A DNA stretch of 64,000 bases from assembly GCF_016469035.1 (NCBI RefSeq), contig NZ_JAEHJZ010000025.1, positions 1 through 64,000 of the forward strand, read 5' to 3'. The stretch's first letter is position 1, and each line of letters starts with the position of its first letter. The notes under the pieces were generated by a model. The model was not told the DNA's origin. It did no database searches and was given only the letters and a program-made list of their open reading frames with translations. The DNA comes from Gelidibacter salicanalis. Its GTDB lineage: Bacteria; Bacteroidota; Bacteroidia; Flavobacteriales; Flavobacteriaceae. This document shows, in pieces, positions 8,288-16,902 of this stretch. The translations under genes were made by a program, and so were the position numbers.

Positions 8288-8824
8288 TTGAAACAGAACA
8301 CCTTCCATAAGTACACAAAGATCATACTTTCGTTCATCTTGATTGCAAGTCTTTGGAGCTGCGAACGTGATGATATTTGCGCATCCGCAACGCCTACAAC
8401 ACCTCACTTAATAATTCGTTTTTATAATATTAATGAGAGATCGGAGACTAAAACGGTAAGACGGATGAATGTATTTGAAGAAAATAGTTCAAAATATATT
8501 CTCTTAGATAAAACTTTAGATTCTATTATATTACCATTAAGAATTGATGCTTTAGACACCACCAATACGACACGCTTTATTATAGAAAGAGATGGTGATT
8601 ACGATACAGACGAAGATGACAACACAGTTTCCAACATCGATACCCTTGAAGTGAGCTACACACCTGAACTAATTTATGTGTCGCGTGCCTGCGGCTATAA
8701 AAGTATATTCAACAATCTTGTAGCGAGTCGAGCTTCAGACGAGAACAACTGGATTCTTGATGTTCAAGTTATAAACAACACCATAAACAATGAAGATGCA
8801 GCGCATATCAACATTTATCACTAG
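8288..8824 (+). CDS. DUF6452 family lipoprotein
   Basis: A 178-residue protein starting at TTG 8288. No ATG lies between it and the lipobox, and the TTG gives a good signal peptide, with a charged N-terminus, a hydrophobic core and lipobox SLWSC. The mature part begins with ERDDIC, and the conserved segments PHLIIRFYN and YVSRACGYKS match my recollection of DUF6452. The function of the family is unknown. The gene overlaps the following DUF6048 gene by 35 bases in another frame, and both travel with rlmD, so an envelope role shared with the DUF6048 barrel-like protein is plausible. Confidence 0.8.
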   Translation: MKQNTFHKYTKIILSFILIASLWSCERDDICASATPTTPHLIIRFYNINERSETKTVRRMNVFEENSSKYILLDKTLDSIILPLRIDALDTTNTTRFIIERDGDYDTDEDDNTVSNIDTLEVSYTPELIYVSRACGYKSIFNNLVASRASDENNWILDVQVINNTINNEDAAHINIYH

Positions 8825-9527
8825 TCTGATTATTTTGATGGTGTTGCCACTAACATCATTTGCTCAGGAAGAACAAAACACTAACGATACCATTGTTGTG
8901 AAACAGAAATATGGTTTGCGTTTAGGTGGCGATATTGGAAAATTGGCAAGGTCTTTTATTGATGAGGATTATACTGGATTTGAAATCAGTGGCGATTACA
9001 GACTTACGCAAAACCTATATCTCGCTGGAGAATTGGGGTCAGAAGAGAATACTATAAAAAATGAGTATTTAAATGTGACTGGTAAAGGAAGCTACTTTAA
9101 AGCCGGAATAGATTACAATCTCTACCGAAATTGGTTGGATATGGAAAACCTAATCTATACAGGATTAAGAGTTGGTGCCAGCACCTTTAGTCAAAGTTTA
9201 AACAGCTACACTGTTTATACAACGGACCAATATTATGACACTCCATTTACGTCGTCAGATTTACAGGAATACAAGGGTCTGTCCGCAATTTGGGTGGAAG
9301 CAGTCATAGGCGTAAAAGCTGAATTGTTGACCAATCTTTTTGTAGGTGTCAATGCACAAGTTAAAGGAATGGTGACACAGGATCAGCCTACCAATTTTGA
9401 GAACTTATATGTACCAGGATTCAATAGAACGTTTGATAGTGGCCGATTTGGCTTCGGATTTGGGTATAACGTATCGTATTTGATTCCTATTTATAAGAAA
9501 AATAAAAAGATCGCTATTGAGGATTAA
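8790..9527 (+). CDS. DUF6048 family outer-membrane-like protein
   Basis: A 245-residue exported protein. The signal peptide ends near FAQ (about residue 25). The rest alternates short hydrophobic and polar stretches (YGLRLGGDIG, FEISGDYRLTQNLYLAGELG, YFKAGIDYNL, FGFGFGYNVSYLIP), as expected for a beta-barrel. It overlaps the DUF6452 gene by 35 bases; ATG 8796 is an alternative start. The pair is a recurrent flavobacterial neighbourhood downstream of rlmD. Function unknown. Confidence 0.8.
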   Translation: MKMQRISTFITSLIILMVLPLTSFAQEEQNTNDTIVVKQKYGLRLGGDIGKLARSFIDEDYTGFEISGDYRLTQNLYLAGELGSEENTIKNEYLNVTGKGSYFKAGIDYNLYRNWLDMENLIYTGLRVGASTFSQSLNSYTVYTTDQYYDTPFTSSDLQEYKGLSAIWVEAVIGVKAELLTNLFVGVNAQVKGMVTQDQPTNFENLYVPGFNRTFDSGRFGFGFGYNVSYLIPIYKKNKKIAIED

Positions 9528-9603
9528 GGTCTTGTAAATACTTTAAATTTTTACTCCATTTATTTAGAGATTTTGTTTAACTTCTGCATACAAACCCCAA
9601 CGT

Positions 9604-10128
9604 ATGCATAAAGATGAGATTGCCGATTTATTGGAGGAGAAATATCACAATCTTCTTAATTGGCTGGAAGTTCAAGATGAAGACAAATGGCTCCAAGGAC
9701 CGGAAGGAAAATGGACTACGGGTCAGCAGGCCTTGCACTTACTACAAAGTATAAAGCCATTAAATGATGTTTTAAGCATGCCCAGATTTTGGTTTAAATA
9801 CGCTTTTGGGATAAACAATCGCGACTTACGGGATTATGATATGATTGTTCAACGTTATCTCGAACGATTGGAAGAATTTAAAAAAAACCCCGCGAAAGCA
9901 TCCAAAAAATTAAAAGTTCCGAAAATTAAGGACAAGAAATATATCTTAACGCGACTGCAGGTTGAGAGTAAAAAGTTGCAATATAAGACCCGACGGATAT
10001 CTGATAAAAATTTAGACACCTTGGTCCTTCCCCACCCGATAATGGGAAAAATGCCAATACGGGAACTTTTAATGTGGACAGCCTACCATGCAGAGCATCA
10101 CACCAAACAGCTTCAAAAGATGTATTAA
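9604..10128 (+). CDS. DinB-like four-helix protein
   Basis: A 174-residue, all-helical protein. Histidines at the expected places for a DinB metal site are seen in the ALHLL segment near residue 46 and in the C-terminal MWTAYHAEHHTKQL. DinB-like proteins are metal-binding four-helix bundles, including bacillithiol or mycothiol transferases and damage-induced proteins; the substrate here is unknown. It is a single gene in a small gap between the DUF6048 gene and the leftward THUMP methyltransferase. Confidence 0.78.
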   Translation: MHKDEIADLLEEKYHNLLNWLEVQDEDKWLQGPEGKWTTGQQALHLLQSIKPLNDVLSMPRFWFKYAFGINNRDLRDYDMIVQRYLERLEEFKKNPAKASKKLKVPKIKDKKYILTRLQVESKKLQYKTRRISDKNLDTLVLPHPIMGKMPIRELLMWTAYHAEHHTKQLQKMY

Positions 10129-10190
10129 CGTTGTTAATAAATGTATTTAAGATTTCAATATTGAAAACAGAACCTGTTTCAAATTGAATT

Positions 10191-11348
10191 CTAGTCCATA
10201 TACTTTCCTTTTTTACTGCCTTCGTACATCACATATTTTACCAACCTCGCTTCCAATTTAGCATTTACCAAATGAATTTTTCTAGAAGGTCTTAATCCTA
10301 CATGTTTCAAGGCATCAAGATTTGAGGTGATAAACCATGCATCCGTACCCGGATAGTTCTGTTTCAAGGTATCTCCAATACTCTTGTAAAAAGATTCCAT
10401 ATCAATATCCAACCGCTCGCCATATGGTGGATTGAATACCATATGAAGTTTTTCGTTTCCTGCCTTTTGAGTCTTGAAGAAATCTTCGTGACGCACTTCT
10501 ACAAAGTCTTCCAACTTTGCATTTTTAATATTTTCTATCGCTTTGGTAACAGCACTGGGCGATTTGTCATAACCAATAATTTTATGATGAAAATCTCTAG
10601 TCTTGCTCAAAAGCGATTCTTCTATTTTCTCAAATAAATCTACATCCCAATCTTGCCAGCGCTCAAAAGCGAATTCCTTACGCATTAAATTTGGAGGAAT
10701 ATTACAGGCTATCATAGCAGCTTCAGCTAAAATAGTACCACTGCCACACATAGGATCCATAAAATCAGTCTGTCCGTCCCAGCCTGATAACATAATCAAG
10801 CCCGCAGCCAATACTTCGTTAATTGGTGCAATATTCGTTGCGGTTTTATACCCACGTTTGTGAAGAGAATCTCCAGAAGAGTCCAAAGAAATATTGCACA
10901 TGTTACGATCAATATGCACGTTTATTTTAAGATCAGGAAATTTTAGATCGACGTTCGGGCGTTCGCCAACGGTATCTCTAAATTTATCCACAATGGCATC
11001 TTTCGTTTTTTGTGCTATATATAAGGAATGGGTAAACAAATGCGAATGTACGGTAGCATCAACCGCAATTGTCCCCGTAGGCTTCACATATTGAGACCAA
11101 TCCATTTTATAGATTTGATCATACAAATCCTTTTCATTATTTACTCTAAAACTATTTATGGGCTTCAGGATCTTAATGGCAGTTCTCAGTGCCAAATTAG
11201 CTTTATACATAAACCCTTGGTCGCCCACAAAACCCACGTTTCGAACCCCTACCTTTACCTCTCGGGCACCTAACTGGGTCAATTCTTTTGCAAGTAATTC
11301 TTCAAAACCAAATAAGGTTTTGGCAACCATACTAAAATTATTATCCAT
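10191..11348 (-). CDS. THUMP-domain class I RNA methyltransferase (RlmL N-terminal-like)
   Basis: About 385 residues. The N-terminal ferredoxin-like and THUMP region (about 1-155) precedes a Rossmann methyltransferase domain with DPMCGSGTILAEAA as the SAM motif and NPPYGERL as the catalytic N6/N2-type motif. Proteins of this build methylate guanine N2 in 23S rRNA (G2445, as the N-terminal half of E. coli RlmL). The C-terminal RlmK half is absent, as is usual outside gammaproteobacteria. The start at 11348 is chosen over 11357 because it leads straight into the conserved fold; both are possible. It is divergent from the next methyltransferase gene. Confidence 0.87.
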   Translation of the reverse strand: MDNNFSMVAKTLFGFEELLAKELTQLGAREVKVGVRNVGFVGDQGFMYKANLALRTAIKILKPINSFRVNNEKDLYDQIYKMDWSQYVKPTGTIAVDATVHSHLFTHSLYIAQKTKDAIVDKFRDTVGERPNVDLKFPDLKINVHIDRNMCNISLDSSGDSLHKRGYKTATNIAPINEVLAAGLIMLSGWDGQTDFMDPMCGSGTILAEAAMIACNIPPNLMRKEFAFERWQDWDVDLFEKIEESLLSKTRDFHHKIIGYDKSPSAVTKAIENIKNAKLEDFVEVRHEDFFKTQKAGNEKLHMVFNPPYGERLDIDMESFYKSIGDTLKQNYPGTDAWFITSNLDALKHVGLRPSRKIHLVNAKLEARLVKYVMYEGSKKGKYMD

Positions 11349-11379
11349 TATTCTCATCCTATAGATTACAAAAATAAAG

Positions 11380-11387
11380 TATTTTTG
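11380..11387 (+). promoter_or_regulatory. TANNTTTG -7 box candidate before the SAM methyltransferase
   Basis: TATTTTTG lies 18 bases before the ATG at 11406, leaving a leader of roughly a dozen bases. It also overlaps the TTG that would otherwise be read as an upstream start for this gene, and so supports the shorter start. No -33 element is evident. Confidence 0.4.
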
Positions 11388-11405
11388 CAGTCAGACGAAT
11401 TTATA

Positions 11406-12137
11406 ATGACAAAAGACACAACACAGTGGTACGCTTCTTGGTTTGACACACCATATTATCACATTCTTTATGAAGGTAGAGATTACGCCGAGGCACACCA
11501 CTTTATGGATAATTTGACCAAGTATTTGAATTTGCCAGAAGATGGAAAAATACTCGATCTTGCTTGCGGTAAAGGTCGTCATTCCATATATCTCAGCTCT
11601 TTAGGTTATGATGTTACCGGGGTTGACCTTTCAGTAAATAGCATTGCCTATGCCAAAACTCACGAAAACGATAAACTTCATTTTGAGGTGCACGATATGT
11701 GCAGACCCTTCAATGATAAATTTGACGCCGTGTTTAATTTGTTTACTAGTTTTGGATATTTTGACAGAACAGAAGACAATCTGAACACAATTAAAGCTAT
11801 CAGAGACGATCTCAACGAATCAGGATTTGGAGTAATTGATTTTATGAACAGTGATTTTGTGATAGATAATTTGGTAGCTGAAGATGTAAAATCGGCAGGA
11901 GGTATTGATTTTTATCAGAAAAGATATGTGAAAGACGGTTATATCATTAAAGACATTAGTTTTACAGATAAGGGTGAGGATTATCACTACCAAGAACGTG
12001 TAAAAGCAAAGACTTTAGCTGACTTTGAAGCTCTTTTTGAAGAAGCAGGTGTGTATTTATTGGATATTTTTGGCGATTATAAATTGCGTAAATTCCATAA
12101 AGATACCTCAGAGCGTTTAATAATGATCTTTAAATGA
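11406..12137 (+). CDS. Class I SAM-dependent methyltransferase
   Basis: A 243-residue methyltransferase. The SAM-binding motif ILDLACGKGRHSIYLSSLGYDVTG spans about residues 46-69, and the second acidic position is GVDLS. The fold ends with the expected beta-strand motifs. The substrate cannot be told from the sequence. The stop overlaps the start of the ZIP transporter gene (ATGA), so the two are co-translated. I chose ATG 11406 because the upstream TTG lies in a promoter-like box. Confidence 0.85.
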   Translation: MTKDTTQWYASWFDTPYYHILYEGRDYAEAHHFMDNLTKYLNLPEDGKILDLACGKGRHSIYLSSLGYDVTGVDLSVNSIAYAKTHENDKLHFEVHDMCRPFNDKFDAVFNLFTSFGYFDRTEDNLNTIKAIRDDLNESGFGVIDFMNSDFVIDNLVAEDVKSAGGIDFYQKRYVKDGYIIKDISFTDKGEDYHYQERVKAKTLADFEALFEEAGVYLLDIFGDYKLRKFHKDTSERLIMIFK

Positions 12138-12808
12138 TGCACTATTTATTACCAATTTTGGCTGTTGTTTTAGGTGTTTTGTTAGTCTTTATTTTCAAGC
12201 ATAAGAAGTCTAATTACACAAAGTTGCTGTTATCATTCAGCGGCGCTTTTTTATTAGCCCTGACACTTTTTGAATTACTCCCTGAAGTTTATGACCATTT
12301 AGATGCCAAAACAACCGGATTGTTTATCATGTTTGGAATTCTCATCCAAATTCTATTGGAATTTTTCTCCAAAGGTGCAGAACACGGACATGTGCATGTA
12401 CATGAGGGGGACACGAACTTCCCATGGGTATTGTTTATCAGTTTAAGTATCCATAGTTTTCTGGAAGGATTTCCTATACATCAGCATAATGACATGGTAT
12501 ATGGCGTACTTATTCATAAAATCCCCATTGCAGCATTGATTACAACGTATTTGGTGCAATCTAATTTTACAAAACTTCAGGTTGTAGGGTTTTTGGTGGT
12601 TTTTGCAGCAATGACGCCTATTGGAACACTCATTTCCAACACGGTCAGTTTAGTTGAAGACTATGTGTTTTATATTAATGCCATTGTAATTGGTATTTTC
12701 TTCCATATCTCAACCGTCATCTTGTTTGAAAGCAGTGAAGGGCATAAATTCAACCTTTCTAAATTGGTAGTGATTGTACTCGGGATTTTGGTAGCTTATG
12801 TAATTTGA
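12134..12808 (+). CDS. ZIP family divalent metal transporter
   Basis: A 224-residue integral membrane protein with about seven or eight helices. The metal-site motifs are HSFLEGFPIHQHND (membrane helix with the HxxxE pattern) and HKIPIA in the next helix, as in ZIP zinc/iron importers. A His-rich loop HGHVHVHEGD lies between helices 3 and 4. It overlaps the preceding methyltransferase gene by four bases. Metal choice (Zn, Fe or Mn) is not decidable. Confidence 0.87.
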   Translation: MMHYLLPILAVVLGVLLVFIFKHKKSNYTKLLLSFSGAFLLALTLFELLPEVYDHLDAKTTGLFIMFGILIQILLEFFSKGAEHGHVHVHEGDTNFPWVLFISLSIHSFLEGFPIHQHNDMVYGVLIHKIPIAALITTYLVQSNFTKLQVVGFLVVFAAMTPIGTLISNTVSLVEDYVFYINAIVIGIFFHISTVILFESSEGHKFNLSKLVVIVLGILVAYVI

Positions 12809-12822
12809 AGGGATTGAGGTTT

Positions 12823-12871
12823 GAGAATAGAGAGTAGAGAGTAGAGAGTAGAGAGTAGAGAGTAGAGAAAT
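12823..12871 (+). repeat. Heptad-period array, GAGAGTA core (7 units)
   Basis: GAGAATA, five perfect GAGAGTA units and GAGAAAT run without a break starting 14 bases after the ZIP stop. It is the most regular of the arrays here and is nearly the reverse complement of the TTCTCTC array at 271-319. Confidence 0.85.
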
Positions 12872-12914
12872 GTAAATTTTATTTAAAAAGATTCCCGCTT
12901 TCGAGGGACATAGT

Positions 12915-13343
12915 ATGTTTAGCAAAGAAGAATCAAGAAAATTAAGAGAAGAATTCTGGATCAGTTTCGGGAAATCATTCCCAAGAAAATGGATTCTTTA
13001 TGATACCAAATTGAAAGGTTTCTCTTTTAAATTTCATTTTGACACCAAATCCGCATTTGTAAGTCTAGACCTTGAAGACGATCTGGAAAATCGAATCAAG
13101 TATTGGGATAAACTACAATCTCTAAAAGCCATTTTAACAGAGGATTTTCTACCCCAAGCGATTTTTGAAGAAACCTATTTTTTAGAAAATGGCAAGGAAA
13201 TTTCCAGAATTTATGTTCCTTTAAATCAGAAAGTATCCATTCACAACAAAAACACTTGGAGAGCCGTCATGGAGTTTTTTATTGAAAAAATGAGTTTATT
13301 TGAAACTTTCTTTGAAGATTATAAGGATTTTATTGACGCTTGA
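12915..13343 (+). CDS. DUF4268 family protein
   Basis: A 142-residue soluble, acidic and aromatic-rich protein. The N-terminus REEFWISFGKSFPRKWILY and the core FSFKFHFDTKSAFVSLDLED match the DUF4268 pattern, a small domain sometimes fused to restriction-like proteins but here alone. No catalytic residues are evident to me. Just upstream (12891-12908) lies an imperfect copy of the ATTCCCGCTTTCG palindrome seen at 22584. A CAGT heptad array begins directly at its stop codon. Confidence 0.75.
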   Translation: MFSKEESRKLREEFWISFGKSFPRKWILYDTKLKGFSFKFHFDTKSAFVSLDLEDDLENRIKYWDKLQSLKAILTEDFLPQAIFEETYFLENGKEISRIYVPLNQKVSIHNKNTWRAVMEFFIEKMSLFETFFEDYKDFIDA

Positions 13344-13392
13344 TAGTTGGCAGTTGGCAGTAATCAGTATGCAGTTGGCAGTAGGCAGTCTT
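13344..13392 (+). repeat. Heptad-period array, CAGTNNN core (7 units)
   Basis: TAGTTGG, CAGTTGG, CAGTAAT, CAGTATG, CAGTTGG, CAGTAGG and CAGTCTT start at the first base after the DUF4268 stop codon. CAGT is the reverse complement of ACTG, the core of the following array at 13427-13524, so the two face each other across 34 bases. Confidence 0.8.
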
Positions 13393-13426
13393 ATTCAATA
13401 TTTTACTATTCGAAGGAAGGGGGACT

Positions 13427-13524
13427 ACTGAATACTGAACACTGAACACTGAACACTGAACACTGAGGACTGAAGACTGAGGACTGAGGACTGAGGATTG
13501 AGGACTGAATACTGAAAACTGAAG
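13427..13524 (+). repeat. Heptad-period array, ACTGANN core (14 units)
   Basis: Fourteen gapless 7-base units, nearly all ACTGA followed by two variable bases (AT, AC, GG, AG, AA); one unit has ATTGA. This is the longest array in the window. The same unit occurs at 40505-40574. Open frames through it encode only repetitive Ser/Val/Gln-type peptides and are not genes. Confidence 0.85.
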
Positions 13525-13587
13525 AAACCTTGGCGCTTTCATCAAATAGTTCGATATTGTTAGCTTAGCAAAAAACAAAAAAATATT

Positions 13588-14400
13588 ATGATCATAGACG
13601 TACACACCCACATTAACAATTACCATGAAGACCGAGTCGTATCTCTAGAAGACAGCCTTAACAAGCTGACAGATACCATGGCGGAAAATAACGTGGATTA
13701 TTCGCTGGTGTTGTCGTCCTATAAAGTTAATGAACACCGCCCAAGTACTAAAAAAGTTGTTGAAGCCATTAGTCATAGAGATAATCTTGGCGTTGTGGCA
13801 GGCGTGAGCTACTTAAATTATGACTATAAAGATTTACGTGAGCTCAGCGAATTTCTAGACGCCGGACTCATAAAAGGCCTCAAGTTTTACCCAGGTTATG
13901 AACCGTTTTATCCTAACGATATTCGGTTTAAGATCATGTATGATATGGCCATTGAATTTGATGTTCCGGTCATGTTCCATTCCGGTGATACTTACGCTCC
14001 TACTGGAAAAATAAAATTTTCCCACCCTATTCATATTGATGATTTGGCGGTAGATTATCCCGACTTAAAAATTGTAATTTGCCATGTCGGTAATCCGTGG
14101 ATTAAGGATTGCATGGAGGTGGTTTATAAAAATCAGAATGTGCATGCTGATATTTCCGGCTTGGTTTTAGGCGATTTTAACGAGAAGTTTGAGCGTTATA
14201 TGAAAAAGGAAATCGAAGAAATGATAACCTACGCGGGAGATCCTAAGTATTTATTATACGGCACCGATTGGCCTATCAGTAATATGAAGTCCTATCTTAA
14301 ATTTATGGACCAATTGGATTTGGCGGATGACAAAAAGGAATTGATTCTGTGGAAAAATGCTGCGGATCTCTTTAAGATTGATGTGAGCAAGCTTAAATAA
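13588..14400 (+). CDS. Amidohydrolase family protein
   Basis: A 270-residue TIM-barrel hydrolase of the amidohydrolase-2 type. The first metal ligands are in DVHTHINN (HxH at the end of strand 1), followed by VMFHSGDTY, KIVICHVGNPW and the strand-8 aspartate in LLYGTDWPIS. All metal-site positions look intact. The substrate is unknown; this group includes decarboxylases and hydrolases of aromatic or lactone compounds. It is a single gene, convergent with the TrhA gene five bases away. Confidence 0.83.
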   Translation: MIIDVHTHINNYHEDRVVSLEDSLNKLTDTMAENNVDYSLVLSSYKVNEHRPSTKKVVEAISHRDNLGVVAGVSYLNYDYKDLRELSEFLDAGLIKGLKFYPGYEPFYPNDIRFKIMYDMAIEFDVPVMFHSGDTYAPTGKIKFSHPIHIDDLAVDYPDLKIVICHVGNPWIKDCMEVVYKNQNVHADISGLVLGDFNEKFERYMKKEIEEMITYAGDPKYLLYGTDWPISNMKSYLKFMDQLDLADDKKELILWKNAADLFKIDVSKLK

Positions 14401-14405
14401 CAGGA

Positions 14406-15032
14406 TTACAACACATATAGAAAGATCATAAGGTAGTGGCAAATCGCGCCTCCTAGTACAAACAAATGCCAAATAACATGATTATACGGTATTTTGTGTA
14501 CAGCATAAAAAATAATACCAATGGTATAGAAGGCACCCCCAGCAATAAACAGACTGACACCGTTAGGACCAATCAATCCCGATAAATTGCTATAATCAAA
14601 AATAATCAACCATCCCATAACTAAATAGAGTAAGGTGGACACAATTTCAAATCTTCCGGTAAAAAACAATTTTAGAATCAGTCCAAAACCTGCTATGGCC
14701 CAGACACTCCAAAATAACGGCCAGCCTAAACTATTGTTCAACGCAATTAAAGTTACCGGCGTATACGTTCCGGCAATTAATAGATAAATGCTGATGTGGT
14801 CAATAATCCTGAAATAGTGTTTGCGTCTTTCGTCAGAAACTGAATGATAAATAGCAGAAGCTGAAAAGAGAACAATAATGGAAATGCCATAAATTATGAC
14901 ACTAAATAAGCTCCAGTCCGTATTGTGCTCTTTAAAACTAACAAGCAAAACTAAGCCTGCAATGCCTAGAAGTGCTCCAAAGCCATGCGTCCAAGCGTTT
15001 AGTTTTTCTTCAAAATTAGATTGTATCCGCAT
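14406..15032 (-). CDS. Hemolysin III/TrhA-type (PAQR) membrane protein
   Basis: About 208 residues with seven hydrophobic helices. The family residues are present: N-terminal EEKLNAWTHGFGALLG, SAIYHSVSDERRKHYFRIIDHISIYLLIAGTYTP, and the C-terminal HNVIW-type histidine in YNHVIWHLFVLGG. These His, Ser and Asp residues form the metal site of PAQR proteins. Members are proposed to maintain membrane fluidity; toxicity is not implied. The start at 15032 overlaps the DUF4294 stop by one base (TGATG). An upstream start at 15059 would add nine Cys/Lys-rich residues and overlap further, so it is less likely. Confidence 0.88.
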   Translation of the reverse strand: MRIQSNFEEKLNAWTHGFGALLGIAGLVLLVSFKEHNTDWSLFSVIIYGISIIVLFSASAIYHSVSDERRKHYFRIIDHISIYLLIAGTYTPVTLIALNNSLGWPLFWSVWAIAGFGLILKLFFTGRFEIVSTLLYLVMGWLIIFDYSNLSGLIGPNGVSLFIAGGAFYTIGIIFYAVHKIPYNHVIWHLFVLGGAICHYLMIFLYVL

Positions 15033-15709
15033 CAATTTTTTACAGTTTTGGCAGCCCATTTAGCTTTAAGCTCAAAATAATCAATAGGAAATGCCGATTT
15101 TTGACGTTCTAATTGCCCATTTTGAAAAGCGCGCTCCAAAATATCTTCTATCAAATAATCTTCACTGACCGCTAATGGATTAAATTCTTCCTTTAACGAT
15201 ATGTCAAACATTTTAGCTGTACTATTAAACCAAAAAGCACGCCAGCCACTGCGTAGCTCCTTAATTAATTGAAAGGTTGTTTTTCCTGTTTGTCGATGGA
15301 TCAATTTCACCAAAATCTGCCCTTCAGTACGGGTCAATTTTTTCAATTCAGCCGAAAACTCTTCTTCAATATATTTTTGGATAATTTTCGCATATTTACG
15401 CTTCTGACTGTTGCGTTCTAAAGTTTCCAACCGATTGGTCAGCTCTACCAGGCGTTCTGCTGCCAATTTAGCATATGGATATACTTTGATGGTCTTTCGC
15501 TTTAAAATCAGATAGCGTATTCTGGCTGCCTTATCATCAAATTTCAATCGGTTCAATACCACTACCGCGTCCAAGTCAATGGTGGCCACGGGTATCGAAT
15601 CGCCATCAATATAATAATACTCTACTGCGGTAGAATCTTGCTCAACAGGATTTGATTGAGCAAAGAGCAGGACTGGAAAAAATATAAAAATGTAGGTCAA
15701 TAACTTCAT
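15032..15709 (-). CDS. DUF4294 family exported protein
   Basis: About 225 residues from the ATG at 15709, which gives a clean signal peptide ending LLFAQ. A basic helical region follows (KTIKVYPYAKLAAERL, RKYAKIIQKYIEEEF) and then RTEGQILVKLIHRQTGKTTF, the conserved part of DUF4294. Function unknown; probably periplasmic. An in-frame ATG at 15733 adds eight hydrophobic residues and is less typical. Translation is coupled to the TrhA gene. Confidence 0.82.
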   Translation of the reverse strand: MKLLTYIFIFFPVLLFAQSNPVEQDSTAVEYYYIDGDSIPVATIDLDAVVVLNRLKFDDKAARIRYLILKRKTIKVYPYAKLAAERLVELTNRLETLERNSQKRKYAKIIQKYIEEEFSAELKKLTRTEGQILVKLIHRQTGKTTFQLIKELRSGWRAFWFNSTAKMFDISLKEEFNPLAVSEDYLIEDILERAFQNGQLERQKSAFPIDYFELKAKWAAKTVKN

Positions 15710-15810
15710 CAGGTACAATAGCGCTAAAATCATTCCAAAATTAAGAATTTACACCTGCAATAACCTTAAAATACTATTAATATTACTAATTTTATAAAAA
15801 ATAATAACTC

Positions 15811-16902
15811 ATGCCCAATAAGAACATTTTAGACAACAAATCATTAGAATTTTTAGAGAATTATTTAAACAATGCCTCACCGACAGGTTATGAATGGAGC
15901 GGCCAAAAATTATGGATGGATTACCTGAAACCTTATGTTGATGAATTTATTACTGACACCTACGGAACCGCTGTGGGCGTTATCAATCCTAAAGCAAAAT
16001 ACAAAGTAGTTATTGAAGGCCACGCTGATGAAATCTCATGGTATGTCAATTATATATCAGACAACGGGCTTATTTATGTGATCAGAAATGGTGGTAGTGA
16101 CCATCAAATTGCACCAAGTAAGATTGTAAACATCCATACCAAAAACGGCATTGTTAAAGGTGTTTTTGGATGGCCGGCAATACACACCAGAGATAAAACC
16201 AAGGAAGAAGCACCTAAACCAGACAATATTACGATAGATGTTGGTGCAAAAAACAAGGAAGAAGTTGAAAAAATGGGTGTCCATGTAGGATGTGTTATTA
16301 CCTACCCAGACACCTTCCATATTTTGAACAACGATAAATTTGTTTGTCGCGCTATTGATAATCGTATTGGCGGATTTATGATTGCGCAAGTGGCACGTTT
16401 ACTGCACGAAAATAAAAAGACCTTGCCGTTTGGACTTTACATCACCAACTCCGTTCAGGAAGAAATTGGATTGCGCGGTGCTGAGATGATTGCAGAACGT
16501 ATCAAACCTAACGTTGCTATTATTACGGACGTGACACATGACACCACCACGCCAATGATCGACAAGAAAAAAGAAGGCCATTTGGAGCTCGGTTTAGGCC
16601 CTGTAGTAGCTTACGCGCCTGCCGTTCAACAAAAATTGCGTGACTTAATTACAGAAACGGCAGAACACAAGAAGATCCCATTCCAACGTTCCGCATGTTC
16701 AAGAGCTACTGGTACAGATACGGATGCGTTTGCCTATAGCGGCATGGGCGTTGCCAGTGCCTTGATTTCACTACCATTGCGCTATATGCACACTACGGTA
16801 GAAATGGTGCATAGAGAGGATGTGGAAAACGTGATTAAACTAATTTACGAAACGTTATTGAATATTAAAGAAAACGATACGTTCAGTTATTTTGAAGACT
16901 AA
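15811..16902 (+). CDS. M42 family metallopeptidase (glutamyl aminopeptidase-like)
   Basis: A 363-residue peptidase of the M42/M20 group that trims peptides from the N-terminus with two metal ions. The metal and catalytic positions appear as IEGHADEI (about 70), RAIDNRIGGF (Asp ligand), NSVQEEIGLRGA (general base Glu and ligand), TDVTHDT and a late histidine in MHTTVEMVH. The length fits the family. It begins a compact + strand run, and its stop overlaps the next start by one base (TAATG). Confidence 0.9.
   Translation: MPNKNILDNKSLEFLENYLNNASPTGYEWSGQKLWMDYLKPYVDEFITDTYGTAVGVINPKAKYKVVIEGHADEISWYVNYISDNGLIYVIRNGGSDHQIAPSKIVNIHTKNGIVKGVFGWPAIHTRDKTKEEAPKPDNITIDVGAKNKEEVEKMGVHVGCVITYPDTFHILNNDKFVCRAIDNRIGGFMIAQVARLLHENKKTLPFGLYITNSVQEEIGLRGAEMIAERIKPNVAIITDVTHDTTTPMIDKKKEGHLELGLGPVVAYAPAVQQKLRDLITETAEHKKIPFQRSACSRATGTDTDAFAYSGMGVASALISLPLRYMHTTVEMVHREDVENVIKLIYETLLNIKENDTFSYFED

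Noticed and set aside
13344-13524. CRISPR array
   Set aside because: Units are 7 bases with no spacers of uniform length, and no cas genes are present.
13330-13626. Open frame of 98 codons on the minus strand
   Set aside because: Its Ser/Val/Gln repeats (SVFSPQSSVLSPQ) are the translation of the ACTGANN array, and it overlaps the start of the amidohydrolase gene.
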